Shown here: positions 9,062 through 18,849 of the stretch, piece by piece | Position numbering within the stretch: the first letter of the stretch is position 1 | How the letters are laid out: every line of letters starts with the position of its first letter | Assembly (NCBI GenBank): GCA_023657465.1 | Contig: JAGTJX010000003.1 | Span: 437,889 to 501,888 of the forward strand | Direction of reading: 5' to 3' | DNA length: 64,000 bases | Source: Lysobacteraceae bacterium | Lineage (GTDB): Bacteria > Bdellovibrionota > UBA1018 > JAGTJX01 | Translations under genes and position numbers: made by a program | The notes under the pieces: generated by a model | What the model was told of the DNA's origin: nothing | The model's database searches: none | Seen by the model: only the letters and a program-made list of their open reading frames with translations

Positions 9062-9799
9062 ATGAAACTCTCGACCGGAGCTAAAACCGACATTGGCCGT
9101 AAGCGTTCTCAGAATCAAGACTCGATGAGCACTCATCCTGAATTAGGACTGTTTGTCGTTGCTGATGGGATGGGCGGACATCAGGGTGGAGAGACTGCAA
9201 GCGCGATGTCTGTCACAGTGATTCCTGAGGCATTCAAATCTCTCAAAGAAAAAAACTGGGACAATTGTTCCGCAATAAAAAAATCAATCGAAGAAGCCAA
9301 TCTCGCCATCCACCAAAAATCTACAGAAGAACCTAAACTCACCGGAATGGGCACCACCACAGTCTCTCTCCTCATCGATGGCTCGACTGCATTCGTGGGT
9401 CACGTCGGAGACTCTCGTTGTTACTTCATGCGCGAAGGACAGCTCTGGCAACTCACTCGCGATCATTCGCTCGTGCAAGAAAAACTAAAAGCAGGAATCA
9501 TCACCCGATCACAACTCCGCACTGACAAAATGAAAAACGTCATCACCCGCTCTGTAGGATTCGAGCCTGGTGTAGAGATCGATGTTTATGAATTACAAAC
9601 TCTTCCAGGAGATCTATTCCTTCTCTGTTCTGATGGACTCTCTGGACCGCTCAATGACGAACATATTTTCAAAACACTGACTGATTCTGCAAACAACAAC
9701 AAAACGATTCAAGAAACTGCTGACTTACTTATCTCAGAAGCAAACCGTATGGGCGGAGATGACAACATCACTGCTGTACTTGTGAAAGTGGAGAGCTGA
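9062..9799 (+). CDS. PP2C-family serine/threonine protein phosphatase
   Basis: A 245-residue single-domain cytosolic PP2C/PPM phosphatase of the bacterial Stp1/PrpC type. All the hallmark motifs are visible: RKRSQNQDS (residues 13-21), VADGMGGHQGGETAS with the metal-binding D35-G36, GTTT (97-100), GHVGDSRCYF, CSDGLSG with D191, and GGDDNITAVLV with D233-D234. It removes phosphate from Ser/Thr of proteins, normally opposing a Hanks-type kinase; no such kinase is in this window. AAAGG precedes the start. It is the first gene of a rightward operon with an M23 peptidase four bases downstream and then secA, hinting at phospho-control of envelope processes, which is inference. Confidence 0.95.
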   Translation: MKLSTGAKTDIGRKRSQNQDSMSTHPELGLFVVADGMGGHQGGETASAMSVTVIPEAFKSLKEKNWDNCSAIKKSIEEANLAIHQKSTEEPKLTGMGTTTVSLLIDGSTAFVGHVGDSRCYFMREGQLWQLTRDHSLVQEKLKAGIITRSQLRTDKMKNVITRSVGFEPGVEIDVYELQTLPGDLFLLCSDGLSGPLNDEHIFKTLTDSANNNKTIQETADLLISEANRMGGDDNITAVLVKVES

Positions 9800-9803
9800 C
9801 CTC

Positions 9804-10769
9804 ATGGCAAATCGTTTTTACACTCTCATGGTGATTCCAGAGAAAACCGCAAAAGTCAGACGTATTGTCGTCCCTGCATGGCTCGTCCGCGGATTCGTGA
9901 TTGGATCTTTCTTCATGGTCGCTCTCATCGCTATCATGGTGCTCGATTACTACTATGTCATCGATCAGATCGATGAGAACAAGCAACTCAAAGTCGAGTC
10001 GCGCCGTCTCCGTCAACAAGTTCAGATCTACCGAAACAAAATGGAAGGCATTGAGAAAACCATGGACCGCGTGCAAACGTTCTCCACACGTCTCAAAGTC
10101 ATCACCAACATCGAAGAGCGCGATAGCCTAGTGCAGAAGCTGAATCAATCCACTCTGCCTGATGCAATGGCGAATCTCGGCGTGAAGCCTGAGTCTGTGA
10201 CGAACGCTTCGTCGTTCTCGCAACTCGCTGAGAGCAGCGTTGAAGAGATCTTACTTAAGTCTGATGAACGCGGCTTAGAAGATCAATTGGGCAAACTCCA
10301 AGAGAACACGCTCCTCCTTGAGCAGAACCTCCAAGATCTCTACGAGCTCCTCATCGATCAGAAGGCATTCCTCTCTGCGCTTCCCACACGTAGACCTGCG
10401 GTGGGATATCCGACTTCGGGTTTCGGTGTGAGACGATCTCCTTACGGTGATAGGGACAAAATGCATGAGGGCTTAGACGTTGCCAACATGTCTGGTACTC
10501 CTATTAAAGCTACAGCTAACGGATCGATCAAGCATGCGGGATTAAAACCCGGTTACGGCAAACTCGTCGTCGTTGATCACGGATATGGAATGGAAACTTG
10601 GTACGGACACGCAAGCAAAGTGCTTGTGAAGCTCGGACAGAAAGTTAAACGCGGAGAATCCATTGGTCTCATTGGAAACTCTGGCAGATCAACAGGCCCT
10701 CACGTTCATTACGAAGTGAGAGTAAACGGAATTCCAGTCGACCCACTACCTTACATCTTGGAAAACTAG
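9804..10769 (+). CDS. Membrane-anchored M23 (LytM) peptidase or regulator
   Basis: A 321-residue protein with one N-terminal transmembrane segment (residues 26-50), a periplasmic coiled-coil region (about 55-190) and a C-terminal M23 LytM domain. Zinc and catalytic residues are complete: H221 and D225 in [10 protein letters not shown]269 in WYGHA, and H300-x-H302 in TGPHVHYEV. It should therefore be an active murein endopeptidase and not a degenerate EnvC/NlpD-type activator, though the coiled coil resembles such activators. It cleaves peptide cross-links in the cell wall. It lies between the PP2C gene (4-base gap) and secA (14-base gap). Bdellovibrio-like and other Gram-negative genomes often carry an M23 gene beside secA. 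Confidence 0.93.
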   Translation: MANRFYTLMVIPEKTAKVRRIVVPAWLVRGFVIGSFFMVALIAIMVLDYYYVIDQIDENKQLKVESRRLRQQVQIYRNKMEGIEKTMDRVQTFSTRLKVITNIEERDSLVQKLNQSTLPDAMANLGVKPESVTNASSFSQLAESSVEEILLKSDERGLEDQLGKLQENTLLLEQNLQDLYELLIDQKAFLSALPTRRPAVGYPTSGFGVRRSPYGDRDKMHEGLDVANMSGTPIKATANGSIKHAGLKPGYGKLVVVDHGYGMETWYGHASKVLVKLGQKVKRGESIGLIGNSGRSTGPHVHYEVRVNGIPVDPLPYILEN

Positions 10770-10783
10770 CGAGAGAGAAACTT

Positions 10784-13663
10784 ATGATTACAACATTCGA
10801 AAAATTCGCACGAAAATTATTCGGCACACAAAACGACCGTGAATTAAAATCGATCACACCGATCGTAGCGCAGATCAATTCATTCGAGCCTGCAATCAAG
10901 GCACTGACAGATTCACAACTTCAAGCCAAGACTCCAGAATTCAAAGCTCGTCTGGCCAAGGGCGAAACTCTCGATCAGATTCTTCCTGAAGCATTCGCAG
11001 TTGTTCGCGAAGCTGCATGGCGAGTGATCGGTCAGCGGCACTACGACGTCCAGATGGTGGGCGGCATCACTCTTCACCGTGGCAGAATCGCTGAAATGAA
11101 AACCGGAGAAGGTAAAACTCTCGTAGCGACACTTCCCTCATATCTCAACGCCCTCTCTGGCAAAGGCGTACATATCGTCACCGTCAACGACTACCTCGCT
11201 CGTCGTGACTCGGAATGGATGGGAAGAATTCACCGTTTCTTAGGGCTCACTGTCGGCATTATCGTTCACGGACTCAATGACCGCGAACGCAAGGTTAATT
11301 ACGAAGCAGACATCACTTACGGTACAAACAACGAATTCGGATTCGATTATCTCCGTGACAACATGAAGTTTAAACTCGAAGACTATGTTCAGCGAGAACT
11401 CAACTTCGCAGTCGTCGATGAAGTCGACTCGATATTGATCGATGAAGCACGTACGCCACTCATCATCTCAGGCCCATCAGAAGATTCGACTGATCAGTAT
11501 TATAAGATTAATGTCCACTTAAAAAATACAGGATTACAAAAAGACGTCGACTACACCGTCGATGAGAAATCAAAAACCGCAGCACTCTCTGAGAGTGGTG
11601 TGGACAAAATGGAATCCAAGCTCGGGATGAAGAATCTTTATGATCCTCAACACATCGAAACCCTTCACCATGTGAATCAAGCTCTCCGTGCTCACGTGCT
11701 CTTCAAGCGTGATGTGGATTACGTAGTCCAAGATGGCGAAGTTCAGATCGTTGATGAGTTCACAGGCAGGCTTATGCCAGGTCGTAGATGGTCTGACGGA
11801 CTTCACCAAGCGATTGAAGCCAAAGAAGGCGTGAACATCGAGAACGAAAACCAAACTCTCGCTACCATCACGTTCCAGAATTACTTCAGGATGTACAACA
11901 AACTCTCAGGCATGACGGGTACTGCAGATACTGAAGCCACGGAGTTTAAGCAGATCTACAAGCTCGATGTCACCGTCATTCCTTCCAATCGCATTATGAA
12001 ACGACTCGATGAGAGCGATCTCATCTACAAGTCCGAACAAATCAAATTCGAAGCGATTGCAGAAGAGATCAAGAAACGTCACGAGAAGGGTCAGCCTTGT
12101 CTCGTGGGCACGATCTCGATTGAAAAGTCAGAGCTACTTTCTTCCCTCCTTAAGAAACTCGGACTCAAGCACAGCGTTCTGAACGCTAAACAACACGAAC
12201 GTGAAGCAGACATCGTTGCTCAAGCAGGAAGATTCGGCGCCATCACGATTGCTACTAACATGGCAGGTAGGGGTACGGATATTCTGCTCGGTGGTAATCC
12301 TGAGAATCTCGCTAAGAACGACACTGGCGGATTGAAAACTGATGCAACTGAGGAAGAAAAACAAGCTCATGCAAAACTCAGTGAAGAGAATCTCAAGAAG
12401 TGGACTCTCGCTTGTGAAAAAGAAAAACAAGAAGTCTTAAAAGCAGGCGGTCTCTTTATCGTTGGTACTGAGAGACATGAATCTCGCCGTATCGACAATC
12501 AGCTTCGTGGCCGTTCGGGTCGTCAAGGCGATCCAGGAGGATCGAAGTTCTATCTCTCTCTCGATGATGATCTGATGAGAATCTTCGGTGGATCAAACAT
12601 CAAGAAGTTCATGGAAGACGATGTTCCGATTGAGCATCGCTGGATCAATAAAGCTGTTGAGAACGCACAGAAGAAAGTCGAAGCACACAACTACGATATC
12701 CGTAAACACCTCCTTGAATACGACGATGTTATGAATCAACAACGACAAGTCATCTATGGCTGGAGAAAAGAAGTTCTTGCTCGCGATCATTTGAAAGAAA
12801 TGGTTTTCTCCATGACGGATGAATTGGCAAGCGCGATCTCTTGGGACTTCTTTCCGAATGGTAAGCTCAAACGCAGTGAAGGTTCTAACAGTCTCAGCAT
12901 GGATGAAGTGAATACCGCTGTGAATGTGACTCTTCAGTTTCCATTCAAGTCGACTGAAAATGAAATCGTTCCTTTCAATGATCTGGGGCTTAAGAACCTC
13001 ATTATCAAGAAAGCTCATCAGTTCTACAATGACAAGGAAGCCGCTCTTGGCGATTCCGTCATGAGACAGATTGAGAAGATGATGCTTCTCACTACGATCG
13101 ATCAACTCTGGAAGGATCACCTGCTCGCAATGGATCACCTTCGTGAAGGTATCGGACTCCAAGGCTATGGACAGAAAGATCCACTCGTAGAGTACAAGAA
13201 ACAAGGATTCAAATTCTTCGAAATGATGATGAATCTCATTACGGGTGATTCTGTCAGGAAGATTTTTGCGATTCAGTTTGCACCTGAAGATGAAGGTGAA
13301 TTCGATGAAGAAGACTTTGAGATTGAGCGCAAGCCTATCCGCATGCAAACCAACTTGACCTCAGATGGAACACTTATGGGTGGAAAACTTGCTCCACCTA
13401 CATTGCCAGGTCAACCACTCACCCCTCAGCAAAACAATGCCCAAAACAATTCATCTCAAAAGAACAGAAAAATCGGTGGCATAGTTGGAAATGGTGGCAT
13501 GGGTTTTGGTAAGCGCCCTCAAGTTCAACAACCTGAACAAGGGAGCTTATCGCTAAACCCTGCGCCGCAGGGTTCCCCGAAACCGCTCTATCCTGGCGTA
13601 GGTCGTAACGACGCGTGCCCATGTGGTAGCGGCAAAAAATACAAGAAGTGCCACGGTGCTTGA
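10784..13663 (+). CDS. secA: SecA preprotein translocase ATPase
   Basis: A 959-residue SecA, somewhat longer than the E. coli protein (901). Walker A MKTGEGKT is at residues 105-112 and the Walker B DEVD at 212-215; the helicase-type motif [15 protein letters not shown] and the [17 protein letters not shown] motif VI are intact. The last 20 residues are the zinc-binding SEC-C tail with [13 protein letters not shown], which contacts SecB and the ribosome. Before it lies an extended Gln/Pro/Asn/Gly-rich linker. SecA drives export through SecYEG at the inner membrane. Its stop overlaps the start of the next gene (TGATG). AGAGAGAAAC upstream gives a fair ribosome binding site. Confidence 0.99.
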   Translation: MITTFEKFARKLFGTQNDRELKSITPIVAQINSFEPAIKALTDSQLQAKTPEFKARLAKGETLDQILPEAFAVVREAAWRVIGQRHYDVQMVGGITLHRGRIAEMKTGEGKTLVATLPSYLNALSGKGVHIVTVNDYLARRDSEWMGRIHRFLGLTVGIIVHGLNDRERKVNYEADITYGTNNEFGFDYLRDNMKFKLEDYVQRELNFAVVDEVDSILIDEARTPLIISGPSEDSTDQYYKINVHLKNTGLQKDVDYTVDEKSKTAALSESGVDKMESKLGMKNLYDPQHIETLHHVNQALRAHVLFKRDVDYVVQDGEVQIVDEFTGRLMPGRRWSDGLHQAIEAKEGVNIENENQTLATITFQNYFRMYNKLSGMTGTADTEATEFKQIYKLDVTVIPSNRIMKRLDESDLIYKSEQIKFEAIAEEIKKRHEKGQPCLVGTISIEKSELLSSLLKKLGLKHSVLNAKQHEREADIVAQAGRFGAITIATNMAGRGTDILLGGNPENLAKNDTGGLKTDATEEEKQAHAKLSEENLKKWTLACEKEKQEVLKAGGLFIVGTERHESRRIDNQLRGRSGRQGDPGGSKFYLSLDDDLMRIFGGSNIKKFMEDDVPIEHRWINKAVENAQKKVEAHNYDIRKHLLEYDDVMNQQRQVIYGWRKEVLARDHLKEMVFSMTDELASAISWDFFPNGKLKRSEGSNSLSMDEVNTAVNVTLQFPFKSTENEIVPFNDLGLKNLIIKKAHQFYNDKEAALGDSVMRQIEKMMLLTTIDQLWKDHLLAMDHLREGIGLQGYGQKDPLVEYKKQGFKFFEMMMNLITGDSVRKIFAIQFAPEDEGEFDEEDFEIERKPIRMQTNLTSDGTLMGGKLAPPTLPGQPLTPQQNNAQNNSSQKNRKIGGIVGNGGMGFGKRPQVQQPEQGSLSLNPAPQGSPKPLYPGVGRNDACPCGSGKKYKKCHGA

Positions 13664-14934
13664 TGAGTGAAGAGAAAAAAGACCTCACTGGAATTTTAGA
13701 TCTGACGAAAGCATCTCAGGCTTCGATCAGTCACCAGGCGGGCAAAGACGTAACTCCTCCGATGGAGCAACCACCTGTCGAGCAAGTAGATTCGTTTGAG
13801 AGCTTCGATGAGTTTCAGAAGTCTGGACTGACGAATGCTCCTCCAGCAGACGCTCCGCCGATGGACAGTGCGCCTCCTATGGATTCAGCGCCACCAGCTG
13901 ATTTTCCACCAGCTGATCTGCCGCCGACAGATTTTCCACCGAGCACGGACTTTGCGACGACTCCCAGTACAGATGCTCCACCAGAAATGAGTGCTCCGCC
14001 AGCAGACATGCCCCCGATGGATTTTAATACTATTCCTTCGGCGACGAGTTTAAATGCGACTCCGTCGATAGACCAAACTCCGGACACTCAGGACTTCTCT
14101 TCTCCACCGATGGACTCAGGAGCTGCTTCTATCTCTAGCACTCATTCTACTTCTACAACTCAGACTCAATCCAAGGAACTCCTCTCTTCAGGAGTCGGCA
14201 CCGAATCTCAGCTCTATCCGAATCCTCCCGCAAGCTTCGGAGACGTAAGCCCTCCTACACCATCAAGTCCTACGGGCATGAGTGGAGTGAAGCAGCGCTC
14301 AGAGAATTCGTCTCTCATGCGTGGGATGGCACTTAAGCCTTTTGATTTTACGATGACTGGATTCTTAGATCCACTCAATCAGTCTAAGTTCAAAGACATC
14401 GTTATCAAAAACAAACTAGGCCTCACCGCAGATGACCTCGTGATTCAGTTCAAATCAGGAAAAGTGAAACTCCCAAGAATCAGTGAATACGTGGGTGTTT
14501 ATCTCATTCAGACGTTCCGAGACGCGCGGGTGGATATGAAACTCATTCCACAGAATGATCCGGACATCACTCAAACTGATATTGAGCCTAAGATCTATTC
14601 TCATACCGATGGATCGAGCTCCACACTGACGACTTCTCTCTCAGACAATATCCAGATCACGAGCGGTGAAGTACTTCCTGCGTACAAGGACTGGGAAATT
14701 GTCGACACACTCACCGCTTCTATTGGTCTCACATCCGAAGCAATCGAAGTCGAGAAGACCGATCTCTACTCTGAAGCAGTGGACTCCTTAAAACGCGAAA
14801 TGCGTCTTCGTGCATTTCACAAAGGAGCATCTGCAATTATCTTATTCAATGTCTCAATGGTGAGACTGACTCTACCCACCCATTACAAGATTTTCGCAGT
14901 CGGAACTGCAATCAATCGTATTGGGACGGGTTGA
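13663..14934 (+). CDS. Proline-rich protein with a YbjQ-like C-terminal domain
   Basis: I place the start at the ATG overlapping the secA stop (TGATG), giving 423 residues. Residues about 55-135 are a repetitive Ala/Pro/Asp/Met tract built of APPAD, APPMD and FPPAD units, so the region is likely unfolded and extended. A compact domain (about 225-295) with hydrophobic strands follows. The C-terminal 90 residues (EIVDTLTASIG...ALDSLKREMRLRAFHKGASAIILFNV-like) resemble the YbjQ/UPF0145 heavy-metal-binding-like fold, where a Met/Cys-rich core forms pentamers; this is a tentative match. No signal peptide is seen. Translational coupling to secA suggests co-expression, but no functional link is established. 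Confidence 0.8.
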   Translation: MSEEKKDLTGILDLTKASQASISHQAGKDVTPPMEQPPVEQVDSFESFDEFQKSGLTNAPPADAPPMDSAPPMDSAPPADFPPADLPPTDFPPSTDFATTPSTDAPPEMSAPPADMPPMDFNTIPSATSLNATPSIDQTPDTQDFSSPPMDSGAASISSTHSTSTTQTQSKELLSSGVGTESQLYPNPPASFGDVSPPTPSSPTGMSGVKQRSENSSLMRGMALKPFDFTMTGFLDPLNQSKFKDIVIKNKLGLTADDLVIQFKSGKVKLPRISEYVGVYLIQTFRDARVDMKLIPQNDPDITQTDIEPKIYSHTDGSSSTLTTSLSDNIQITSGEVLPAYKDWEIVDTLTASIGLTSEAIEVEKTDLYSEAVDSLKREMRLRAFHKGASAIILFNVSMVRLTLPTHYKIFAVGTAINRIGTG

Positions 14935-15059
14935 ATAAGTAGACTAAACACAAAACACCCTATTTCCTAGTGTGTCCCCCGTGACAGTTAACGAATTTTC
15001 ACAAAAACACCAAAAATAGCGCTGTCACATTAGACACTCTAGTTAAATGTCAGAATTCT

Positions 15060-15067
15060 GCCGATAA
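15060..15067 (+). promoter_or_regulatory. Possible sigma-28-like -10 element
   Basis: GCCGATAA, the textbook -10 of FliA (sigma-28) promoters, lies 21 bases before the start of the 15089 gene. A TAAA upstream is only 12 bases away instead of the usual 15, so the -35 match is poor. Spacing to the AAGGGAG ribosome binding site is compatible with a short leader. Confidence 0.25.
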
Positions 15068-15124
15068 CTATATTAAGGGAGTTCGAATATGAAGTATTCA
15101 CGTTATTCAATGATAGCTCTACTA
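15062..15124 (+). repeat. Direct repeat, copy 1 (leader plus signal-peptide codons)
   Basis: The leader ATAACTA..TTAAGGGAGT and the first signal-peptide codons of the 15089 gene (M-K-Y-S-x-Y-S-M-I-A-L-L) recur at about 15994-16057 before the broken OmpA-like gene. The match includes 20 identical bases covering the codons for TATTCAATGATAGCTCTACT. It is a recent duplication of a 5' end, placing two genes behind the same leader. Confidence 0.85.
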
Positions 15125-15994
15125 TCTACTGTGTCTTATGGATTTTTATTTGGGCAAGTAGTTTTAGCTCAAAGCAACAGTGATGACAGAGTTGAAATAG
15201 TTGCTGTAGAAAAAGACATTGATGTTGAATTGCCCGAACCTAATGGGAAATTAATAAAAATAAAAGCTGTCCGTTCAATTTTTAAATCTTTCAACAAAGC
15301 TGCACTTGATAACCACGTCGCAGATTGGATCCGAAGGTTAGAAAATCAAAACGGTGAATTATATGATGAACAAGAGACTTCTGAAACGATAGGAAAATTT
15401 GATGAAAAAGGAAAACCTATTACAAAAAAAGTACAAGTCAGTCCTGGAGGAACCAGCACTAAAGAAGTGGTGACTGGCAATTACTTCACTCCGAAAATTG
15501 TTCTATTCAAAAAAAGAATAGGTAAACAAAAAAGGCAGAAACCAGGAAGAGCAAAGTGTCCTGAAAGAATATTGCCATTTCAATTAATTTGGAAAGAACA
15601 TCAAAGAACAAAAATTGAGACAGTTAATTACGATCCAAAATTCAGAACGGATCAAGAAACCGAAACGGTTTTTGTAACAACACTTTATTATGGAAAAAAG
15701 CTACCTCCTCCAACAATAGAATCAATAGTACTGGTCAAAGAGAAGGCAGAAGATTTTCCAGTAGATCGCGCTTATCGTGATGGCAGGAAGCATCCTTGTA
15801 AACACAATCCACAACTTAACTGCGTAACAGACGCGGTAACTGGCCAAGAGTTTGAATATAAGATGGGTAATACTGGTCATGCAGGTACTTCATCCTCCGA
15901 GAAAAAGTACTCACTAGATAATGGAGTCACTTGGATATCTGAAGGTCAAATATCAGATAAAGATAAGAAGAGAGCGGTTTTAATTAAAAATTAA
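15089..15994 (+). CDS. Secreted protein of unknown function
   Basis: A 301-residue protein with a signal peptide (about residues 1-27, ending V-V-L-A before Q28). The mature part is basic and Lys/Thr/Glu-rich with no recognised domain. It contains four Cys residues towards the C-terminal half, two of them in HPCKHNPQLNCVTD, so a disulphide is plausible in the periplasm. Codon use is more AT-rich than the neighbouring housekeeping genes, which fits an accessory gene. AAGGGAG precedes the start at good spacing. Its leader and signal-peptide region are duplicated in front of the next, broken gene. Confidence 0.75.
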   Translation: MKYSRYSMIALLSTVSYGFLFGQVVLAQSNSDDRVEIVAVEKDIDVELPEPNGKLIKIKAVRSIFKSFNKAALDNHVADWIRRLENQNGELYDEQETSETIGKFDEKGKPITKKVQVSPGGTSTKEVVTGNYFTPKIVLFKKRIGKQKRQKPGRAKCPERILPFQLIWKEHQRTKIETVNYDPKFRTDQETETVFVTTLYYGKKLPPPTIESIVLVKEKAEDFPVDRAYRDGRKHPCKHNPQLNCVTDAVTGQEFEYKMGNTGHAGTSSSEKKYSLDNGVTWISEGQISDKDKKRAVLIKN

Positions 15995-16057
15995 ATAACT
16001 AATTTAAGGGAGTACTAATATGAAATATTCAAGCTATTCAATGATAGCTCTACTAAT
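15994..16057 (+). repeat. Direct repeat, copy 2
   Basis: Second copy of the leader and signal-peptide codons described at 15062-15124. AAGGGAG and the start codon at 16020 are kept, and the encoded N-terminus M-K-Y-S-S-Y-S-M-I-A-L-L differs by one residue from copy 1. Confidence 0.85.
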
Positions 16058-16618
16058 ATCGACAGTTCTATTAATTCTTCATTCTGCTCGAGCAGAAGAC
16101 GATCTCGACTATGGATCATTAAAAGCCCATGTCGAGATTACAAAATAAGAAGACAGAGGAGCACCTACACTATCAATGAACCAGAAAAACCAAAACAAGG
16201 AACAAAAGAACTTCAACTCACAGGTAATTTTGCATTGAACAGTTACGTGGTCACAAATGAAGTAAAACAAAAGATCATCGATGCTCTGAAAAAATTCACC
16301 TCAGCAGAAAGAGCTAGCGGAGTGTTCACTGTTTCTGGTTGTGCATCGCCAGATCATCCTTCAAATGCAAGCAAAGACAAAACACTCTCTGAAAATCGCG
16401 CCAAAGCGATCGCAGAAATCATGGGAAAAGAAAATTTTAAAAACGTAACTTCACATGGATTCGGTCAGACGACTCAATTCTCTACTCCATCAGCTCTGAA
16501 AGAATATCAAGACTTACTCGCTAAGAGTCCGATAACAAAGAAAGAGTTAGATGTTCTGAAAGCTAAGAAAGAAGCGGTACTCTCGCCTAATCGAATAGTC
16601 GTCATCACCCTACAATAA
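16020..16618 (+). pseudogene. Broken OmpA-C-like periplasmic protein
   Basis: The frame opening at 16020 has a good ribosome binding site and a signal peptide (ending A-R-A before EDDLDYG), then stops at 16146-16148 (TAA) after 42 residues. An open frame in another register runs from about 16142 to 16618 and encodes an OmpA/MotB-like peptidoglycan-binding domain: LTGNFALNSYVVTNEVKQ, a GCASPDHPSN loop, and the LSENRAKAIAEIM helix that normally contacts peptidoglycan. The most economical reading is one gene, signal peptide plus OmpA_C domain, split by a stop and at least one frameshift between 16140 and 16190. A TTG at 16235 could start the second part, but without export it could not reach the wall. 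Its last 14 bases overlap the converging EamA gene. Confidence 0.65.
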
Positions 16619-17474
16619 GCAGCGCAAGCCCCGCTACCACGACAATCACGCCCATGAGCTTCGCCACAGACACGCGCTCTGTGCCTGCCACCCAAGCAAA
16701 CGGAACCGAGATCGCAGGCGCAAGTGCTGACAGAACAGCACCCACTGCAAGCTTCGTGTGACTGAGACCGTACACATAGAAGTACGATCCTAAGAACGCT
16801 TCAAACGCGAATAGCCATCCAAATCGCCAAAGATCCGCGCGCTCGAGAGTCAACCTTCGCACACGAAACACCAAACCACCTAAGAAAACGCAGAACACAA
16901 TCGCTAGTCCCATGCGGATCGTGTTCGCCACTCCGGCACCGAGCCCTCGACCTGCAGTCGCCACTGCGAAGCTATTGAGAAACCAGAAGAAACTCACTAG
17001 CACCGAGAGAATAATCCCACGCTTAAAATTCCCACCACTGCTGATCTTACGTCCGAGAAGAATCACAAAAATAATTCCGAATACAGCAACCACGAGCCCC
17101 AGCACTTGCATCGCATTCAACAGCTCTCCACGAAACACCACTCCAGCAATAGCTGAATAAATCGGATAGCAACTCGCAATGGCGAGTGCGAGCGATGCTC
17201 CGATCTCTGTTGTAGCCAAGAGGAATATCCAATCCCCTACCGCAGTACTGCAAATCACGCTGACAGAAAACCAGCAGATTGTAGTCAAATTGATGTCGAC
17301 CCAACCTGTCTCACGTGTTTCATAAAACGCAAGCGCCACAAAAAGTGGAAATGAGATCAACGCTCGAGCGAGATTGACTGTGACTGCGGGATACTTGCGT
17401 GCAAGTTGAGAATATACCGTAGTGCCTATAGCCCAGGTGAACGATGCACTGAAAGCTGCTAATTCACCCATCAT
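16605..17474 (-). CDS. EamA/DMT-family transporter
   Basis: A 289-residue integral membrane protein with about ten hydrophobic segments arranged as two EamA repeats (roughly residues 5-140 and 150-288), the normal architecture of drug/metabolite transporters such as RhaT, YdcZ and amino-acid exporters. The start MMGELAAFSASFTWAIGTTVYSQLARKYP is typical of the family. Substrate cannot be told from sequence. Its start overlaps the end of the upstream gene by 11 bases, so the two are probably one leftward transcript, and its 3' end overlaps the OmpA-like pseudogene by 14 bases in a convergent arrangement. Confidence 0.92.
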   Translation of the reverse strand: MMGELAAFSASFTWAIGTTVYSQLARKYPAVTVNLARALISFPLFVALAFYETRETGWVDINLTTICWFSVSVICSTAVGDWIFLLATTEIGASLALAIASCYPIYSAIAGVVFRGELLNAMQVLGLVVAVFGIIFVILLGRKISSGGNFKRGIILSVLVSFFWFLNSFAVATAGRGLGAGVANTIRMGLAIVFCVFLGGLVFRVRRLTLERADLWRFGWLFAFEAFLGSYFYVYGLSHTKLAVGAVLSALAPAISVPFAWVAGTERVSVAKLMGVIVVVAGLALLIVG

Positions 17475-17932
17475 TTTTCGTCACACCAGGATGCCTGATT
17501 TTGATCCACACTTCTTGCAATATCTGCAAAAACGATGGACGTCTCATGACCTCAAGCGAGATGAGTGGTTCTAGCTTGTCTGAATCTTTCTCAGTAGAGA
17601 TGAGTGCTAGTCTCATCATACCTGCTTCCCGCTCAATCAATTTCAGTTTACGAGAATAATATCCGTCTCCAGCATGCATATCGCCTAATGTGCCGTCGTC
17701 TGTAATGAACGTAATGTCTTCAAGACGTTTGCCATCTGCATCGACTTTCACCAAGAATAACTTCGAAGGAAGTTTCACTCCTGCCGCAGCCTTGGGCTTC
17801 ACTAGAATCTGCAGCCTCACTTCCTGGTCAACATAGAGAAACTATCGGATCAATCTGAAGCGGTACTTCGAACTCCAGCTTAGAAGCGTGCACAGAAGCC
17901 GAAACTGAAAGAAAAATGACGATAAATTTCAT
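17464..17932 (-). pseudogene. Small secreted protein, apparently split by a one-base frameshift
   Basis: The minus strand opens at 17932 with an ATG and a signal peptide (MKFIVIFLSVSASVHA, then SKLEFEVPLQIDP) and runs into a TGA near 17834. The same sequence continues in the next frame as DQEVRLQILVKPKAAAG and stays open to 17464. Removing one T from CTATGTTGAC gives L-V-D and joins the halves into a protein of about 155 residues. The C-terminal half holds DDGTLGDMHAGDGYYSR, reminiscent of the D-x-G-D-G-x-Y-S loop of immunoglobulin-like exported domains. A GTG at 17820 would give a 118-residue fragment without export. It may be a real mutation or a sequencing error. Confidence 0.6.
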
Positions 17933-18045
17933 AAATTCTCTTGTAGTCGTTTTCGTCGAACCGCGAAACCCTCTTGCCTTTTATTTTAACTAACTCACCG
18001 TGTCATCAATTGACGAGACTGCGTGGTTTCGTGACAATAGTAGAG

Positions 18046-18849
18046 ATGGCAGCACCCAAGGATGTGAAGCAAGTAAAACGAGGAGATCCGCTTTTCTCTG
18101 CGGACAAACAACTCACCGCTTCGTATATGATTCAGTCTGGACTTGCCAACCTGATCGCAAAAAAAGACGGCATCCCCATCGAAATCGTAAAAGCTGGAAT
18201 CGGCCACATTGTAGGCGAAGAAATCATGTGGGGAGCAAAAACCTATTCTACTAGTTGTGTCGCTGAAAACGACATCAAAGCAAAATTGATTCCGCTCAGA
18301 CAAATGCTCGCACAAGTCGAAGCATCGAGCCCCGTTCTGAAACTATTCTTAAGATCACTCTCTGAAAAACAAAAACAATGGTGGACTGAGCTCGTCACAC
18401 TTAAAGGCAAAGTGGATACGATTCCCTGCCCTCCTGAATTCATTACCAAACTCTTCGCTGTGATCTATCACACGGCTTCTTACACAGGTGAATGGAAGAA
18501 GTCAGGGAATCTCGTCGTCGTCTGGCCTTCATTCAAGAAGTATTGCCAAAGGATCTTCCTAGAGTCTCCAGTCAGACTTGAGAACGCAGTCTATATCTTA
18601 GTGAATAGTGGAATTACAGAGCTTGAAATGATTCCCTGTGAAACCGATCCCGATGCTCCCGACGAATTGGGATTCGTACACTTCAAGGATATCGAAAAAG
18701 TAAAACGATTCTATGAGTTCACCATCAAACTGAATGAATTCCCTACTCTTGATCCAGGCGAATTCAAAACCATCATCGAAGGTATTGCTGAGTGGAATAG
18801 ATTAGGCAAGATCACTCCCCCTATTCCTGAAAAAGAGAAAAAAGAATAA
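18046..18849 (+). CDS. Cyclic-nucleotide-binding-domain protein 1
   Basis: Start chosen at the ATG of MAAPKDVKQ, giving 267 residues; 24 more codons upstream are open but look non-coding. Residues 8-95 match the cNMP-binding (CRP-like) beta-roll: V-K-R-G-D-P-L-F, then SYMIQSGLANLIAKKDG, then GHIVGEEIMWG in the place of the phosphate-binding cassette (which in real cNMP sites is GE-x6-R-x-A). The GEE is present but the conserved Arg is not, so nucleotide binding is doubtful. The C-terminal half is helical and may be a degenerate winged helix. It abuts a paralogue through TAATG. The pair could be a non-canonical sensor, but no function is known. Confidence 0.82.
   Translation: MAAPKDVKQVKRGDPLFSADKQLTASYMIQSGLANLIAKKDGIPIEIVKAGIGHIVGEEIMWGAKTYSTSCVAENDIKAKLIPLRQMLAQVEASSPVLKLFLRSLSEKQKQWWTELVTLKGKVDTIPCPPEFITKLFAVIYHTASYTGEWKKSGNLVVVWPSFKKYCQRIFLESPVRLENAVYILVNSGITELEMIPCETDPDAPDELGFVHFKDIEKVKRFYEFTIKLNEFPTLDPGEFKTIIEGIAEWNRLGKITPPIPEKEKKE

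Noticed and set aside
12593-13348. A 251-codon open frame on the minus strand inside secA
   Set aside because: It lies wholly within a strongly conserved secA gene, lacks any recognisable domain and has no ribosome binding site; it is a shadow frame.
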